This document shows positions 9,700 to 19,211 of a stretch of 64,000 nt of DNA, piece after piece. Source of the DNA: Moesziomyces globuligerus (Eukaryota; Basidiomycota; Ustilaginomycetes; Ustilaginales; Ustilaginaceae); the NCBI GenBank assembly GCA_030849465.1, contig JARVLF010000016.1, positions 992,001 to 1,056,000 on the forward strand. Reading direction: 5' to 3'. Position 1 is the first letter of the stretch; every line of letters starts with the position of its first letter. The position numbers and the translations under genes are program-made. The notes beneath the pieces were generated by a model. The model had not been told where the DNA came from. It searched no databases and saw only the letters and a list, made by a program, of their open reading frames with translations.

Positions 9700-12600
9700 A
9701 TGGTGCGTTCCTACCTACGACACGAGCCCACCTCGGCCTTCGGCCTGGTCTCTTCTGCCTCGGCCAACTCCATCCTCGACCCCGACACCAAAACGGCCTT
9801 CGTCCCGGCTCTCGAGGACGTTCTCGTCTGGGACGTGCGCAGGGGCACCCTCCTTGCCACCTGGCACGAGATCGGTCACCGTTCCAAGGTTACGGCCCTC
9901 GCCAGGTCGCCCACGGATCGCGACACCTTTGCCGTCGGCTACGAGGACGGCAGCATCCGTCTCTGGTCTGCCGAGACCAACTCCACCTCCGTCACCTTCA
10001 ACGGTCACAAGAAGGCCGTCGTCGCGCTCACCTTCGATCCGCAAGGCTTGAGGATCGCCAGTGCCAGTCTCGATACCGACGTCATTCTCTGGGACCTCGT
10101 CGCCGAGACCGGTCTGTTCCGTCTGCGCGGCCACCGTGATGCCGTCACCGCGATCGCGTTCGTCCAGACACCGACCTCTCTTGTCAGCCAAGACGGCGCG
10201 TCCTCCTCGGCCGCCATCCAGATGCGTTCCGACGCCGCCGGCTACCTGCTCAGCACTTCCAAAGACGGCCTCCTCAAGCTCTGGGATCTTTCGCTACAGC
10301 ACTGCATCGAGACGGTCGTCCATGGCTCGGGTGAGATCTGGAGCCTCGGAGTCTCACAGGATGTTCCGCTCGCAATGCAGGTGAGCAAGGGAGCGCACGA
10401 ACAAGGAGCAGACGACGACGATGCAGCAGACAACAACGCCGTCGCCGATGGAGGCGCATTGGTGCTCACTGGAAGCTCTGACGGTGACATGCGCGTCTGG
10501 GAGATCTCGGCAGAGGCGCTCTCGCGCGGTCTGCAGACTGCCGCTGCTGCCGACCCCTCGGCCGCATCAACTTCCGACAAGTTCCTCGTTCCGCGCGGCT
10601 CAATTTCGCTTTCAGGCAAGCACCGTGTCACTCAGATCGAGTTCTGTGGCGTGCCAGATCGCCGCGTGAGCGCAGCCAGCGCCGGCGTGGCATCGCTGCA
10701 CGGGCAGGGCTACATTGCGGTCTCCAGCACCGACAAGGCGGTCCAAATCTTCAGACTGCGCTCGACGCAAGAGATGGCCAAGAAGATGGAGCGAAGGCGC
10801 AAGCGAAATAAGGAGAAGGCCGAGAAGAAGCGTGCCAAGGACGGCGCCATCGCGGCTGCCTCCGATGCTGCTGCCGAGGCCACGTCCGATCACGTCACCT
10901 GGGTCGATCGCATCGAGGCCTACACCAACATCCGACCCGCCGCGGGCAAGCTGCGCAGCTTCTCGCTCGTCACGCCGCCATCGGGCTCGGCCGCGTCCAA
11001 CAAATTTGCGCTCAGTGTGCTTTGTGCACTCTCGTCGAATGCGCTCGAGATCTACAGCGTCCCCTCGCCGCCGCGCTCCAAGGCGGAGAAGGCGAATCCG
11101 ATCGAGGCCGTGCTTGCCAGTGCACTCGAAGCTCCCGGCCATCGATCCGACATCCGCGCCGTCGCGCTATCGTCCGACGACAACTTGCTCGCCTCGGCCT
11201 GTGGTGCCGGGCATCTCAAAATCTGGAACGTCAAGACCGGCCGGTGCATCCGCACGCTTCCCTGTGGATACGCGCTCTCTGTCGCCTGGCTACCAGGAGA
11301 CCAGCACGTGCTCGTCGGATGCAAGGACGGCACGCTGCGCAGCTTCGACGTGCGAGCTGGCATTGCCGTCGAGACGCTCGATGCCCACCAGGGCCCGCTC
11401 TGGAGTGTTGCGATCCAGCCCGACGGCCTCGGCTGCGTCTCGGCAAGCGCCGACAAGGAGGTCAAATTCTGGGAGTTCGAGATGCAGGTTCCGGACGCCG
11501 ACAGCGACGCGGAGGATGCCGACGCTGCGACGGCGAATGGTCAGAACGGAGCGGAAAAGCCACAGGCTCCACCGCAGTTGGCGCTGGTGCACGTGCGCAC
11601 GCTCAAGATGACCGACGACGTGCTGTGCGCCCGCTTCTCGCCAAACGGCAAGCTGCTCGCGCTCTCGCTGCTCGACAACACGGTCAAGGTCTTCTTTGCC
11701 GACTCGCTCAAGTTCTTCCTCTCGCTCTACGGCCACAAGCTGCCCGTCCTCGCGCTCGACATTTCGGCCGACAGTAAGCTGTGTGTCACGGTATCCGCGG
11801 ACAAGAACGTCAAGATCTGGGGTCTCGACTTTGGTGACTGCCACAAGTCGATCTTTGCGCACAACGAGAGCATCATGGGCGTCGCCTTTGAGCGCGGTCA
11901 GCAGGGCGGCGGACTCATGGGTGGACGTCAGGGCGACTCGCACCACTTCTGGACTGTTGGCAAGGACGGTCTGCTCAAGCACTGGGATGGCGATCGCTTC
12001 CAGATGATCCAGCAGCTCGAGGGCCATCACGGCGAGATCTGGGCGGTGGCACCAGGACACAGCGGCAAGTTGGTGGTGACTGCAGGTGCGGATCGATCGA
12101 TCAGGACGTGGGAGAAGACGGACGAACCGCTGTTTTTGGAGGAGGAGCGCGAGCGCGAGATGGAGCGTGCCTTTGAGAGCGCCGGACAGAGCAGGCAGGA
12201 TGACGAGAGGGCCATCGGATCGTTGGCCGATGGTGCTGATCCGGACGCGGAAGGCCCCGCCGGTCCGGAAGCGACGGCGGTGTCCAAGAGCACAAGCGAG
12301 ACCATGATGGCCGGAGAAAGGTTGGTTGAGGCGCTGGATGTGGCGGATGCGGACCTAGAGGCGCGAACGGCCGCGCAGGCTGCGGGACAGGCCGAGCCGG
12401 CATTCCACGCGCTCATCATGGCCGAGTTCGAGACGCCCCGCAACGGGTTGAGCATGGACCAGGACATCACTGCGCAGAAGTACGTCTTGCGCGTCGTGGA
12501 GAAGATCCTGCCTGCTCAGCTCGACGATGCGCTGCTCGTGCTGCCGTTCGACAAGGTGCTGTCGCTCATGCGCTACCTCGACTACTGGGCACGCAAGAGC

Positions 12601-12906
12601 TGGAACATCCCGCTCGTGTCTAGGGTGCTCTTCTTCTTGCTCAGGACGCACCACAACCAGATCGTCGCCAACCGCGTCATGCGCCCGACTCTGATCGACC
12701 TCAAGTCCCACCTCTACGCCGCCCTCGAACGCCAGAAGGAGACCATCGGCTTCAACCTCGCCGCGCTCAGGTTCATCAAGGCCCAACACACCGCCCAGAA
12801 GACGGCCGAGATCTACGAGAGGGACGGCATCGATCTCGACGACCACGCCGTTCAGGCAAAGATCAACGACAATGCTCCCAGGAAGCGCAAACTCCACGTC
12901 GCTTGA
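9700..12906 (+). CDS. U3 snoRNP-associated WD40 protein Utp12/Dip2 (WDR3)
   Basis: The single exon encodes 1068 residues starting MVRSYLRHEPTSAFGL, the conserved N-terminus of the Dip2/Utp12/WDR3 family. Many WD40 units follow in two propeller blocks (for example EDVLVWDVRRG, GSIRLWSAET, LKIWNVKTGRCIRTL, KEVKFWEFEMQV, KNVKIWGLDFGDC). The Utp12 domain lies at about residues 920-1035 (AQKYVLRVVEKILPAQLDDA, RVLFFLLRTHHNQIV), and the end is basic (PRKRKLHVA). The protein belongs to the UTP-B part of the small-subunit processome and acts in the nucleolus on 18S rRNA maturation. Low-complexity inserts between blades (about 230-245, 480-520 and 825-900) make it longer than yeast Dip2. This ATG was chosen because it begins the conserved motif; in-frame upstream codons look non-conserved. 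Confidence 0.94.
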   Translation: MVRSYLRHEPTSAFGLVSSASANSILDPDTKTAFVPALEDVLVWDVRRGTLLATWHEIGHRSKVTALARSPTDRDTFAVGYEDGSIRLWSAETNSTSVTFNGHKKAVVALTFDPQGLRIASASLDTDVILWDLVAETGLFRLRGHRDAVTAIAFVQTPTSLVSQDGASSSAAIQMRSDAAGYLLSTSKDGLLKLWDLSLQHCIETVVHGSGEIWSLGVSQDVPLAMQVSKGAHEQGADDDDAADNNAVADGGALVLTGSSDGDMRVWEISAEALSRGLQTAAAADPSAASTSDKFLVPRGSISLSGKHRVTQIEFCGVPDRRVSAASAGVASLHGQGYIAVSSTDKAVQIFRLRSTQEMAKKMERRRKRNKEKAEKKRAKDGAIAAASDAAAEATSDHVTWVDRIEAYTNIRPAAGKLRSFSLVTPPSGSAASNKFALSVLCALSSNALEIYSVPSPPRSKAEKANPIEAVLASALEAPGHRSDIRAVALSSDDNLLASACGAGHLKIWNVKTGRCIRTLPCGYALSVAWLPGDQHVLVGCKDGTLRSFDVRAGIAVETLDAHQGPLWSVAIQPDGLGCVSASADKEVKFWEFEMQVPDADSDAEDADAATANGQNGAEKPQAPPQLALVHVRTLKMTDDVLCARFSPNGKLLALSLLDNTVKVFFADSLKFFLSLYGHKLPVLALDISADSKLCVTVSADKNVKIWGLDFGDCHKSIFAHNESIMGVAFERGQQGGGLMGGRQGDSHHFWTVGKDGLLKHWDGDRFQMIQQLEGHHGEIWAVAPGHSGKLVVTAGADRSIRTWEKTDEPLFLEEEREREMERAFESAGQSRQDDERAIGSLADGADPDAEGPAGPEATAVSKSTSETMMAGERLVEALDVADADLEARTAAQAAGQAEPAFHALIMAEFETPRNGLSMDQDITAQKYVLRVVEKILPAQLDDALLVLPFDKVLSLMRYLDYWARKSWNIPLVSRVLFFLLRTHHNQIVANRVMRPTLIDLKSHLYAALERQKETIGFNLAALRFIKAQHTAQKTAEIYERDGIDLDDHAVQAKINDNAPRKRKLHVA

Positions 12907-13069
12907 TCTGCTGTATTTTTCCATCTCGTTTAGCTGCAATCACATCTGGCATCTCTGAGGTTCACGGCATTTCGACTGGTGTGAATTATCCGTTTGATTG
13001 CCGTCACTCGCGGTGTGGCGTACCGGTGCACCACATGGCGACATCACTTTATCTGTCGGGAATATTGAA

Positions 13070-14380
13070 TTATTTCGGCTCGCCCTCGACCGCGCCTCGC
13101 CACCATTTTGGCAGACACGAATAGCCTTCGCGATCGAACGACTGTTTGGGATCGCAGTTGCACCTGCTGGTGTCATGGTACTTCTTGCGGTTGGCAGGGC
13201 AATGGTTCCACGGGTTGTGGAAGTAGCCGATGTCGTCAAAGTGGTGCAGTCTGCTTCGGTCCAACATGATAGCGACCGCGATCGAGTGCACCGGAGCATC
13301 TCCCCATCGCTCGTAGAAGAATCCTCCAGCCTTATCGAGCCACTCGAAGTAGTCCATGTACGGCTTCGAGCGCCACCAGCGCAGATCACCGATTTCAAAG
13401 TTCGACCAGAAGTGGCAAAGATTCCACCCGGGTTCGAGTAGACGTTGAGGTTCATCGGTCAAGAAGTGAAGACCATGGTCCTTGGCGAGGTAGTCGGGAT
13501 GCGCGGCGATGAATTTTTTGGTCTCATCCCAAAGCGTAGGCACGGTGTCGTAATATTCGTAGAGGGCCATGGTGAAGCCGTAGGTCTTGTTGTTCATCTG
13601 CATAAAGACGAAAGGGTCGTAGTCGATGTCGCAATAGAGCTTGATGCCGGGCTCGACGCGCCAGTAGTAGTCGAGGTCGAGGGTGAGTTCGTGGCGGAAG
13701 AAGAAGCCGGACTGGTAACGGCACATGTGGCGGTAGCTTTCGGAGGAGCCATAGATGATCTCCTTCATCTTGACCCGGGTTTCGGCAGCCTTCTCCTGGC
13801 TGATGAAGTCGGGGTAGCCCCAGTGCTCTTTGGGGATGAGGCCGAAGCGGCACTCGCTGCGGGTCATCTGCTGGACGCCGCGCTTGAATTCCTCGGTGAA
13901 GGGCTCGTTGTTGAGGAAGATCCACGGGTAGCCGTACTTGCGGTTGAACTTTTCCTCTACATCGCGCATCGACTCGCGCATGCCGTCGAGTTCGGAGTTG
14001 CGGACAAGTACGATGAAGCCGGCTTTGGCACGGGGTGCCTGGTTGGCCATTTGAGGCACAAAGGTCGGCGGATAGAGGTTGCCATCGTCACCGACCTGAG
14101 CCCATTTGGAGAGCTCGTCGATGGTGGATGGGGTGCCCGGATTGTGGGTGTACATGTCTGCCACCGACTTGGGTGGCGGGTAAGAAGAGGCGCCATTCTG
14201 GGCACCCTGCCACGGGCTGGAGAAGGCGGGAAGCGAGTTCCAGCGGTCGCGGACATTTTGAACGCCATTAGCCGAAAAGGAAAGGTAGGTGGAAAAGGAG
14301 AGGATCAAGAGGAAGATGGCGACCAGCACGATGAGCCTCTGTGGGCGGCGGAAGAGCGCGTCGAGGAAGCCAGCCGCCAT
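13070..14380 (-). CDS. alpha-1,2-mannosyltransferase, GT15 (Kre2/Mnt1/Ktr) family
   Basis: An intact ORF of 436 residues has type II membrane topology: a short basic cytoplasmic tail, a signal anchor at about residues 17-36 (LIVLVAIFLLILSFSTYLSF), a proline-rich stem and a lumenal catalytic domain. Family blocks include AGFIVLVRNSELDGMRESM, NEPFTEEFKRGV, HWGYPDFISQEKA, YRHMCRYQSGFF, YYWRVEPGIKLYCDIDYDPF and MALYEYYDTVPTLW, the last containing the proposed catalytic Glu. The enzyme would add alpha-1,2-linked mannose from GDP-mannose to N- or O-linked glycans in the Golgi. Cys residues near the end (HCPANRK, CNCDPK, GYSCLPKWW) match the family. It converges with the Utp12 gene, leaving 163 bases between stop codons. 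Confidence 0.93.
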   Translation of the reverse strand: MAAGFLDALFRRPQRLIVLVAIFLLILSFSTYLSFSANGVQNVRDRWNSLPAFSSPWQGAQNGASSYPPPKSVADMYTHNPGTPSTIDELSKWAQVGDDGNLYPPTFVPQMANQAPRAKAGFIVLVRNSELDGMRESMRDVEEKFNRKYGYPWIFLNNEPFTEEFKRGVQQMTRSECRFGLIPKEHWGYPDFISQEKAAETRVKMKEIIYGSSESYRHMCRYQSGFFFRHELTLDLDYYWRVEPGIKLYCDIDYDPFVFMQMNNKTYGFTMALYEYYDTVPTLWDETKKFIAAHPDYLAKDHGLHFLTDEPQRLLEPGWNLCHFWSNFEIGDLRWWRSKPYMDYFEWLDKAGGFFYERWGDAPVHSIAVAIMLDRSRLHHFDDIGYFHNPWNHCPANRKKYHDTSRCNCDPKQSFDREGYSCLPKWWRGAVEGEPK

Positions 14381-15272
14381 GGTGTTCTAGCAGCGGTGCG
14401 AGCACGGAGATGGGCGGGTGTTGTTCGCGGTTGATCGCCGTAGCTGCAGAGTGGGAGACAAGAGCCGACTAATGAAGTTGGCGGTCGTGTGGCGCCGAAG
14501 GCCGGGATTCGCCGACCTGTCAGAGAAGCGTCAGCGGACCAGCGCTGATGAAGGACGACGGTGGGTGAAGCTGCGGAGGAATGACGATGCCTCGGACCAG
14601 ATGAAGTGGCGGGCCAAGTAGGGATATGCAGGTTGGTTGGACAGGAGCAAAGCCTGGACGATGGCGAGTTGTTGGCGGATCGCAAAAGCAGAATCCACAG
14701 CTTGCCAAGAAGCGGTTGGGCCATCATTCCCTCGCGCGCCGCTGTGCCCGCCATGCTTTGCGAAGAAATGTGAACAAATCTGTTCACCGGCACTACTGCA
14801 CAGCCCAGCAACGCGCGGCTGCAGCGACAGCGAGGGATCGTTGGCCGTGCCTTGCTGCAGGCCGCGGTCAAGGCAATCTGCTGCAAGTAGGGTTCGGACC
14901 TTTTCGATTCAGATTTCGGCGCCAGTCCAACACTGCGTCTTCTCTCACGCTCTAACACGTTTGAGCCGCGCTCCACGCTCGTGGCTCGCCTGACGCGCAT
15001 CGGGTTGATGAGGCTCTGCGCACACTCTACCGACGCGACCGAAACAGAGCCGTCCCCAAGCAGCTATCCCTCTTGCGCACTGACCGACCCTTCTGCACAT
15101 CACGTATCGCTCTCCGAGATGGTGTAGGTGCGCGCAGCCCACTCTCAGCGTCGCATGCTGGCAACACCGCCGTCGTGACACGCCCCTTGGCCCGTCGTTG
15201 TGCTCCGTCGAAATGCGTTGAAACACAACATCACCCCCAATGAGGCCAAGATCCTCACATCCTCCCGAATCG
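14381..15272. other. intergenic: divergent promoter of GT15 and zinc-finger genes
   Basis: These 892 bases lie between divergent starts. The one notable element is a perfect inverted repeat at 14770-14787. No RNA gene or convincing ORF was found. Confidence 0.5.
14770..14787. promoter_or_regulatory. perfect 7-bp inverted repeat with 4-base spacer
   Basis: GTGAACA-AATC-TGTTCAC is a perfect dyad in the divergent promoter, about 390 bases upstream of the GT15 start and 490 upstream of the zinc-finger start. Such dyads are typical binding sites for dimeric transcription factors, but no factor can be named and chance is possible. Confidence 0.35.
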
Positions 15273-17315
15273 ATGGCGGCTGTTGTGGTGTTGATCCCCA
15301 CCACCACCGACGCCTCCCAGGCCGAGGCTGCCGACTCCCGCGCTTGGCGCCGATCCCCTTCGCGCTCACCATCAAAGTCGAGCTCTACGGCACGTAATCA
15401 ACCGCGTCCTTCCCCGCAGCAGTCGAGCCGGCTCCACCACCTTCAGCCATCAAGAGCCTCGACCTCGGCCTCTGCTCTGTCTTCCTCCTCCTCCCACTCG
15501 TCCTCTTCCTCCGCTTCCGCCTCCGACAGCAGGTCAAAAAGGTCGACTCAACGCTATCAGCCCATCGACCTTTGCAACCCCTTCGGCGAAGATGCCCACT
15601 TGTCCGCTAAGCGTGCCGCGCCCTCGACTCGCGGCCCCTACGTTTGCAGATGGCGCATTCGCGACAAGAAGGGCTTACTCGATGCCGAGGGCCATCTGTA
15701 CTGTCGCTGCAAGCTCATGACTGCCGACCTCCTAGCAAAGCATGTGCTCTCTCACCATTTGGGCAATCCTGCTGCAGCCACGACCCAGCACGTCCCTAAG
15801 AGGATCGCCTGCCGATGGGACCGATGCTTCAATCGCCACTACGAGCCCGCGGAGCTCGCAGCTCACCTAGTACACGACCACCTCACTTGCCAGATGGGTC
15901 TCAAGTACGCGTGCTCCGTCGACGATTGCCCCGCAAATACGATCCTCATCTCGAGGCAGGCTCTGGAGCGCCACCATGCTCAATATCACTCCGGCAACAG
16001 ACTACCCCAACAGCTCCGACCAGTATGGCAGCCGCAATCCGTCAAAACTGACAAAAAGCATGCATCGCGTCTGCTCTCAGAGCTGCGCAAGCTCGACGCA
16101 TCCTCTCTGCCGACGCAGGTCGTCAGGATATCCGTCTCCGATCGCGTGAACCCCAAGCACGATATCACCAGCCCCGCTCTCCGTCGCGAGCGCGAGCTCG
16201 ATTACAAGCAGCAATACATGGACCACACCATGATCCAACCCGGTCCTGGCCAGGATGGCGAGCCCTGGATCAGTCTTCACCGACGTCTCGAGCGGAGTGC
16301 CCGCGCATTGGCTGAGCGCCACGCAGCGGATCAGGCCGTCTTCGGTGCAACTACGTATGACGACGACGACCTCCTGCGAGCGCGTCTCTCTGGACCACAG
16401 CACGTCGAAGTCTCCGAGCCCCCAGCTTTGGCGGCTCTCAAAGAAGCCATCCTCTCCGCCCAGCCATACATCGCACCGTCGGGCTTGTTGTCGCCGTCGT
16501 CTGTGGCGAGACCGGAGCTCTCCAGCGGAGCTGAGATGCCCGTGGTACCTCAGCAGACGTGCCAGGTATTGGCGCCAGAAGCATCGGTCGAAGATCGGAT
16601 CGAGTGCATCGGCCCTGCATCGCTTCTCCACATCGAGCGCGAGATGCACTTTGACGCTGCGCTGAGCAAACAACGTCGCTGGGCGGACAAGGTGCTCGGT
16701 CTTCGCCCAGCGCCTCCACATAGCCTCGAAAGCGCAGGCATCAGTAGCCAGGAAGACGCATCGGTGGACGGTCTTGCAAGCGACTATTGGGCGCCTCCGA
16801 TCCTTTTGGAAGCCTACCATCCATCGTCTAGGATCCATTTCCCGACCCTTGACGATTCACGTGCTCAAGAGGGACGATGCTGGCTCAAGTCAGATTCGGA
16901 TCATTCCACAGCAGGGGCACAGACAGGTTCGACGAGCTCGAGCAGCAAGACGCTGGATACTTCGTCGACTGCGCCCACGAGCGCCAGCTTGCTGGGCGAG
17001 TGTCTTGCTGGCCCCATCTCTACGTCGCCGACTCAGTACGGTCCTTCGGAAGCCGTACGCGCGTCGATATTGATCAAAAGGGAACGCGAAGACGATCCTC
17101 TGTCTGACGCGTACAATGGCTGCGGTCCGCCAGCCCTCAAGAGGGCAAGCAGGCATTCGGTGCGCGGCGGGCTTGCGGGCATGTACCTGGATGCGTCCGC
17201 GAGCGCGCCAAAGACGGAGGCCGCATTTGTCGAGCTCGAGGCGAATCCCCGAGGTGTGGTCGAGTACAGCCCACGCCTGGTCCCACCCCTCTCCCGCCCA
17301 GGCAGGCGCAGTTGA
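15273..17315 (+). CDS. C2H2-type zinc-finger protein, putative transcription regulator
   Basis: The single exon encodes 680 residues from the ATG at 15273; an in-frame ATG at 15240 would add 11. A Ser-rich N-terminus is followed at about residues 123-245 by three Cys/His clusters. The first is atypical (YVCRWRI...LYCRCKLMTADLLAKHVLSHH). The second is C-x4-C-x12-H-x4-H (ACRWDRCFNRHYEPAELAAH). The third is C-x4-C-x14-H-x4-H (YACSVDDCPANTILISRQAL). The remaining 430 residues are mostly disordered with a basic cluster (LIKREREDDP) near the end. The arrangement fits a nuclear DNA-binding protein, but the fingers deviate in spacing and could also mediate protein contacts. Target genes and specific orthologue are unknown. 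Confidence 0.7.
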   Translation: MAAVVVLIPTTTDASQAEAADSRAWRRSPSRSPSKSSSTARNQPRPSPQQSSRLHHLQPSRASTSASALSSSSSHSSSSSASASDSRSKRSTQRYQPIDLCNPFGEDAHLSAKRAAPSTRGPYVCRWRIRDKKGLLDAEGHLYCRCKLMTADLLAKHVLSHHLGNPAAATTQHVPKRIACRWDRCFNRHYEPAELAAHLVHDHLTCQMGLKYACSVDDCPANTILISRQALERHHAQYHSGNRLPQQLRPVWQPQSVKTDKKHASRLLSELRKLDASSLPTQVVRISVSDRVNPKHDITSPALRRERELDYKQQYMDHTMIQPGPGQDGEPWISLHRRLERSARALAERHAADQAVFGATTYDDDDLLRARLSGPQHVEVSEPPALAALKEAILSAQPYIAPSGLLSPSSVARPELSSGAEMPVVPQQTCQVLAPEASVEDRIECIGPASLLHIEREMHFDAALSKQRRWADKVLGLRPAPPHSLESAGISSQEDASVDGLASDYWAPPILLEAYHPSSRIHFPTLDDSRAQEGRCWLKSDSDHSTAGAQTGSTSSSSKTLDTSSTAPTSASLLGECLAGPISTSPTQYGPSEAVRASILIKREREDDPLSDAYNGCGPPALKRASRHSVRGGLAGMYLDASASAPKTEAAFVELEANPRGVVEYSPRLVPPLSRPGRRS

Positions 17316-17496
17316 GGCGAGAATACAAACAAGTACCAAACCACTTTGACGAGCTTGAGCCGCTTAACGAAGTCGGTGAATTCGTGTGAATGGAGCGTGT
17401 GAGGGGTGAATCTTGATTTCATCTGGCGGATCAGCGCCAATGTCGCTGAGTACAAACCTGAGACCTCATCGACCAGACCGGGCGGAAGGCGGTCGA

Positions 17497-18738
17497 CTAG
17501 CTGTAAACGATATGGCGATAGAAGGCGTTGACGACGCCGGGGTGACTTCGGACGAGGCCTCTCCAGTTGATCCAACCGAACGGCTCGTCTGCTCTTGCGA
17601 AGAGGTCACCCTTGGGGACGTCGCTGACGATTTCGCCGTCGTTGCGCTTGGACTGAGCGGCTTTCCAGGCGCTTACGAGCTCTTTGCTGAATCTGTCCGA
17701 GTCGAGGGCTTTGAGATAGACGTTGAGCGCAGGTGAGCTGAAGAAGGCGACCGAGTAGCGGTGTTTTGCACCTGCCGGGTTCGAGACGACACGATGGGTG
17801 GCGGCCTGGACGATTCCGTGCGTGAGGAATTCGACCTGCTGGCCAAAGTTGACGATGATCGAACCGTCGACGTGCGGAACGGAGAGCCAGGATCCGTCAA
17901 AGTCCTGCGCTTCCAACCCGCCCACTTCGGCCGAGGGCGCGAGGATGGTCAGCCATCCACTGTCCTTGTGCGCCCCCACTCCCTGTGTGCTGGCGGGATC
18001 GGAACGCGTGATACCATCCACAGTAGCGCCCGTCGGATAGCGGATCGTCTTCATCCGCGCATACGGCAATGCACCAAGCTTTGCCAACCCCACATCTCCT
18101 ACCTCCCCTCCTCCCGTCTCGCCCGTGAGAAACTGCGACAGTTCGCCCTCGTCGACCCCGAGTGCAACTTCGATGGCACGGGTGAGCTGATTCGACACTT
18201 CGTTGGCCGTCTCGAACCAGTCCAGCACGACACTCTTATGACCCCTGCAGACCGTATCGCTGACAAACTGATTTGGTCCATAGAGGTTCAAGAATGGATG
18301 CTTCTCGACCAACCGGGCGTCTGCGACGGGCGCTACTTCGGGCGCATAGTCCACCTGATCGCGCAGATCCTGTTTGGACTGAGTACGTTCATCCCCGAAC
18401 TTGCAGTAGCCGCGGAAGTGGCGGCTCTTGTCCATGTCGATTCGGAGACGCTCCTCGACCGGTAGGGCAAAGAAGCGATCGACGAGGTCGAACATCGCTG
18501 CGCGCTTGGCATCCAGCGGCGTGCCATGGAGGTAGAAGAAGCCGATGCCCACCATGGCGGTGCGCAGCGCCGAGACGAAGCGTTGTGAAGAGGCGCTGGT
18601 GGGATCGGCAGGATTCCAGAGCCGGTAGTCGAGATGGTAATCCGAGAACGAGGAGAGCGATTGCTGCCCATCCCGGGAAGCTACATCCTTGGAAGCTCGA
18701 GACAGCTCGGATTGCACGGGCAAGGCTACGGGCGCCAT
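17497..18738 (-). CDS. 2-oxoglutarate/Fe(II)-dependent oxygenase (isopenicillin N synthase-like fold)
   Basis: The product is 413 residues from the ATG at 18738, the start of a typical DIOX_N domain (LSSFSDYHLDYRLW, GIGFFYLHGTP). Upstream in-frame codons look like leader. The catalytic half has the iron ligands H-x-D (VGAHKDSGWLTIL, about residue 258) and a distal His (AATHRVVSNPAGAKHRYS, about 316). The following R-x-S (HRYS) binds 2-oxoglutarate. The fold includes plant and fungal hydroxylases, desaturases and ring-forming enzymes, and the substrate cannot be told from sequence. All metal and cosubstrate ligands are present, so the enzyme is probably active. It lies downstream of the Bta1 gene on the same strand, 473 bases away, and converges with the zinc-finger gene. 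Confidence 0.88.
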   Translation of the reverse strand: MAPVALPVQSELSRASKDVASRDGQQSLSSFSDYHLDYRLWNPADPTSASSQRFVSALRTAMVGIGFFYLHGTPLDAKRAAMFDLVDRFFALPVEERLRIDMDKSRHFRGYCKFGDERTQSKQDLRDQVDYAPEVAPVADARLVEKHPFLNLYGPNQFVSDTVCRGHKSVVLDWFETANEVSNQLTRAIEVALGVDEGELSQFLTGETGGGEVGDVGLAKLGALPYARMKTIRYPTGATVDGITRSDPASTQGVGAHKDSGWLTILAPSAEVGGLEAQDFDGSWLSVPHVDGSIIVNFGQQVEFLTHGIVQAATHRVVSNPAGAKHRYSVAFFSSPALNVYLKALDSDRFSKELVSAWKAAQSKRNDGEIVSDVPKGDLFARADEPFGWINWRGLVRSHPGVVNAFYRHIVYS

Positions 18739-19211
18739 CGTGATTTTGACAATGCCGAACGGAGACGGAAGCGTTGTGACAGCGTCGGAGCTGGTGGAGA
18801 ACGAGTCGCAAGTTGGTTGCTGGAGGTGAACGCTGCCGCGGCATGACGGAAGTCTCCTCCACACTGTCAGGTGCGGGAATAAGGGGGCGTGCACGTCCTG
18901 GCTGTGAACTGAGCTCTAATTCCCGCCGCTCCTTTTGGCCCGCGCGTCAAGGCGAGTCGAGTAGCGCACCTGCACGTCGGCTCAAGGCGTGCTCGGCAGT
19001 CACGGTTGCGCCACCCGCATCCAACTTCACCACCAACTCGACTCGTCCACCATCTCCCTTACACAATCGTAAAATGTCCATGATGGTATATGAAGGGTCT
19101 TCAATTCAACAATGATCCTGGCCCGCAGGCGAGTCCACGGCATATGACTAGCAACGAAGAGCGGATGGGCCCACATCTTGCCGGAGGATTCACCTCGATC
19201 CGCCGCTTGCT
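18739..19211. other. intergenic: promoter of the 2OG oxygenase / 3' flank of BTA1
   Basis: This 473-base gap lies between two minus-strand genes. I see no repeats, RNA genes or convincing ORFs. Confidence 0.5.

Noticed and set aside
13425..13445. GGGTTCGAGT resembling a tRNA T-loop
   Set aside because: It lies inside the coding sequence of the mannosyltransferase and no cloverleaf can be drawn around it.
13445..14434. 329-codon forward ORF opposite the mannosyltransferase
   Set aside because: It is antisense to a complete GT15 protein. The Val/Glu/Gly-rich translation is typical of shadow frames in this genome.
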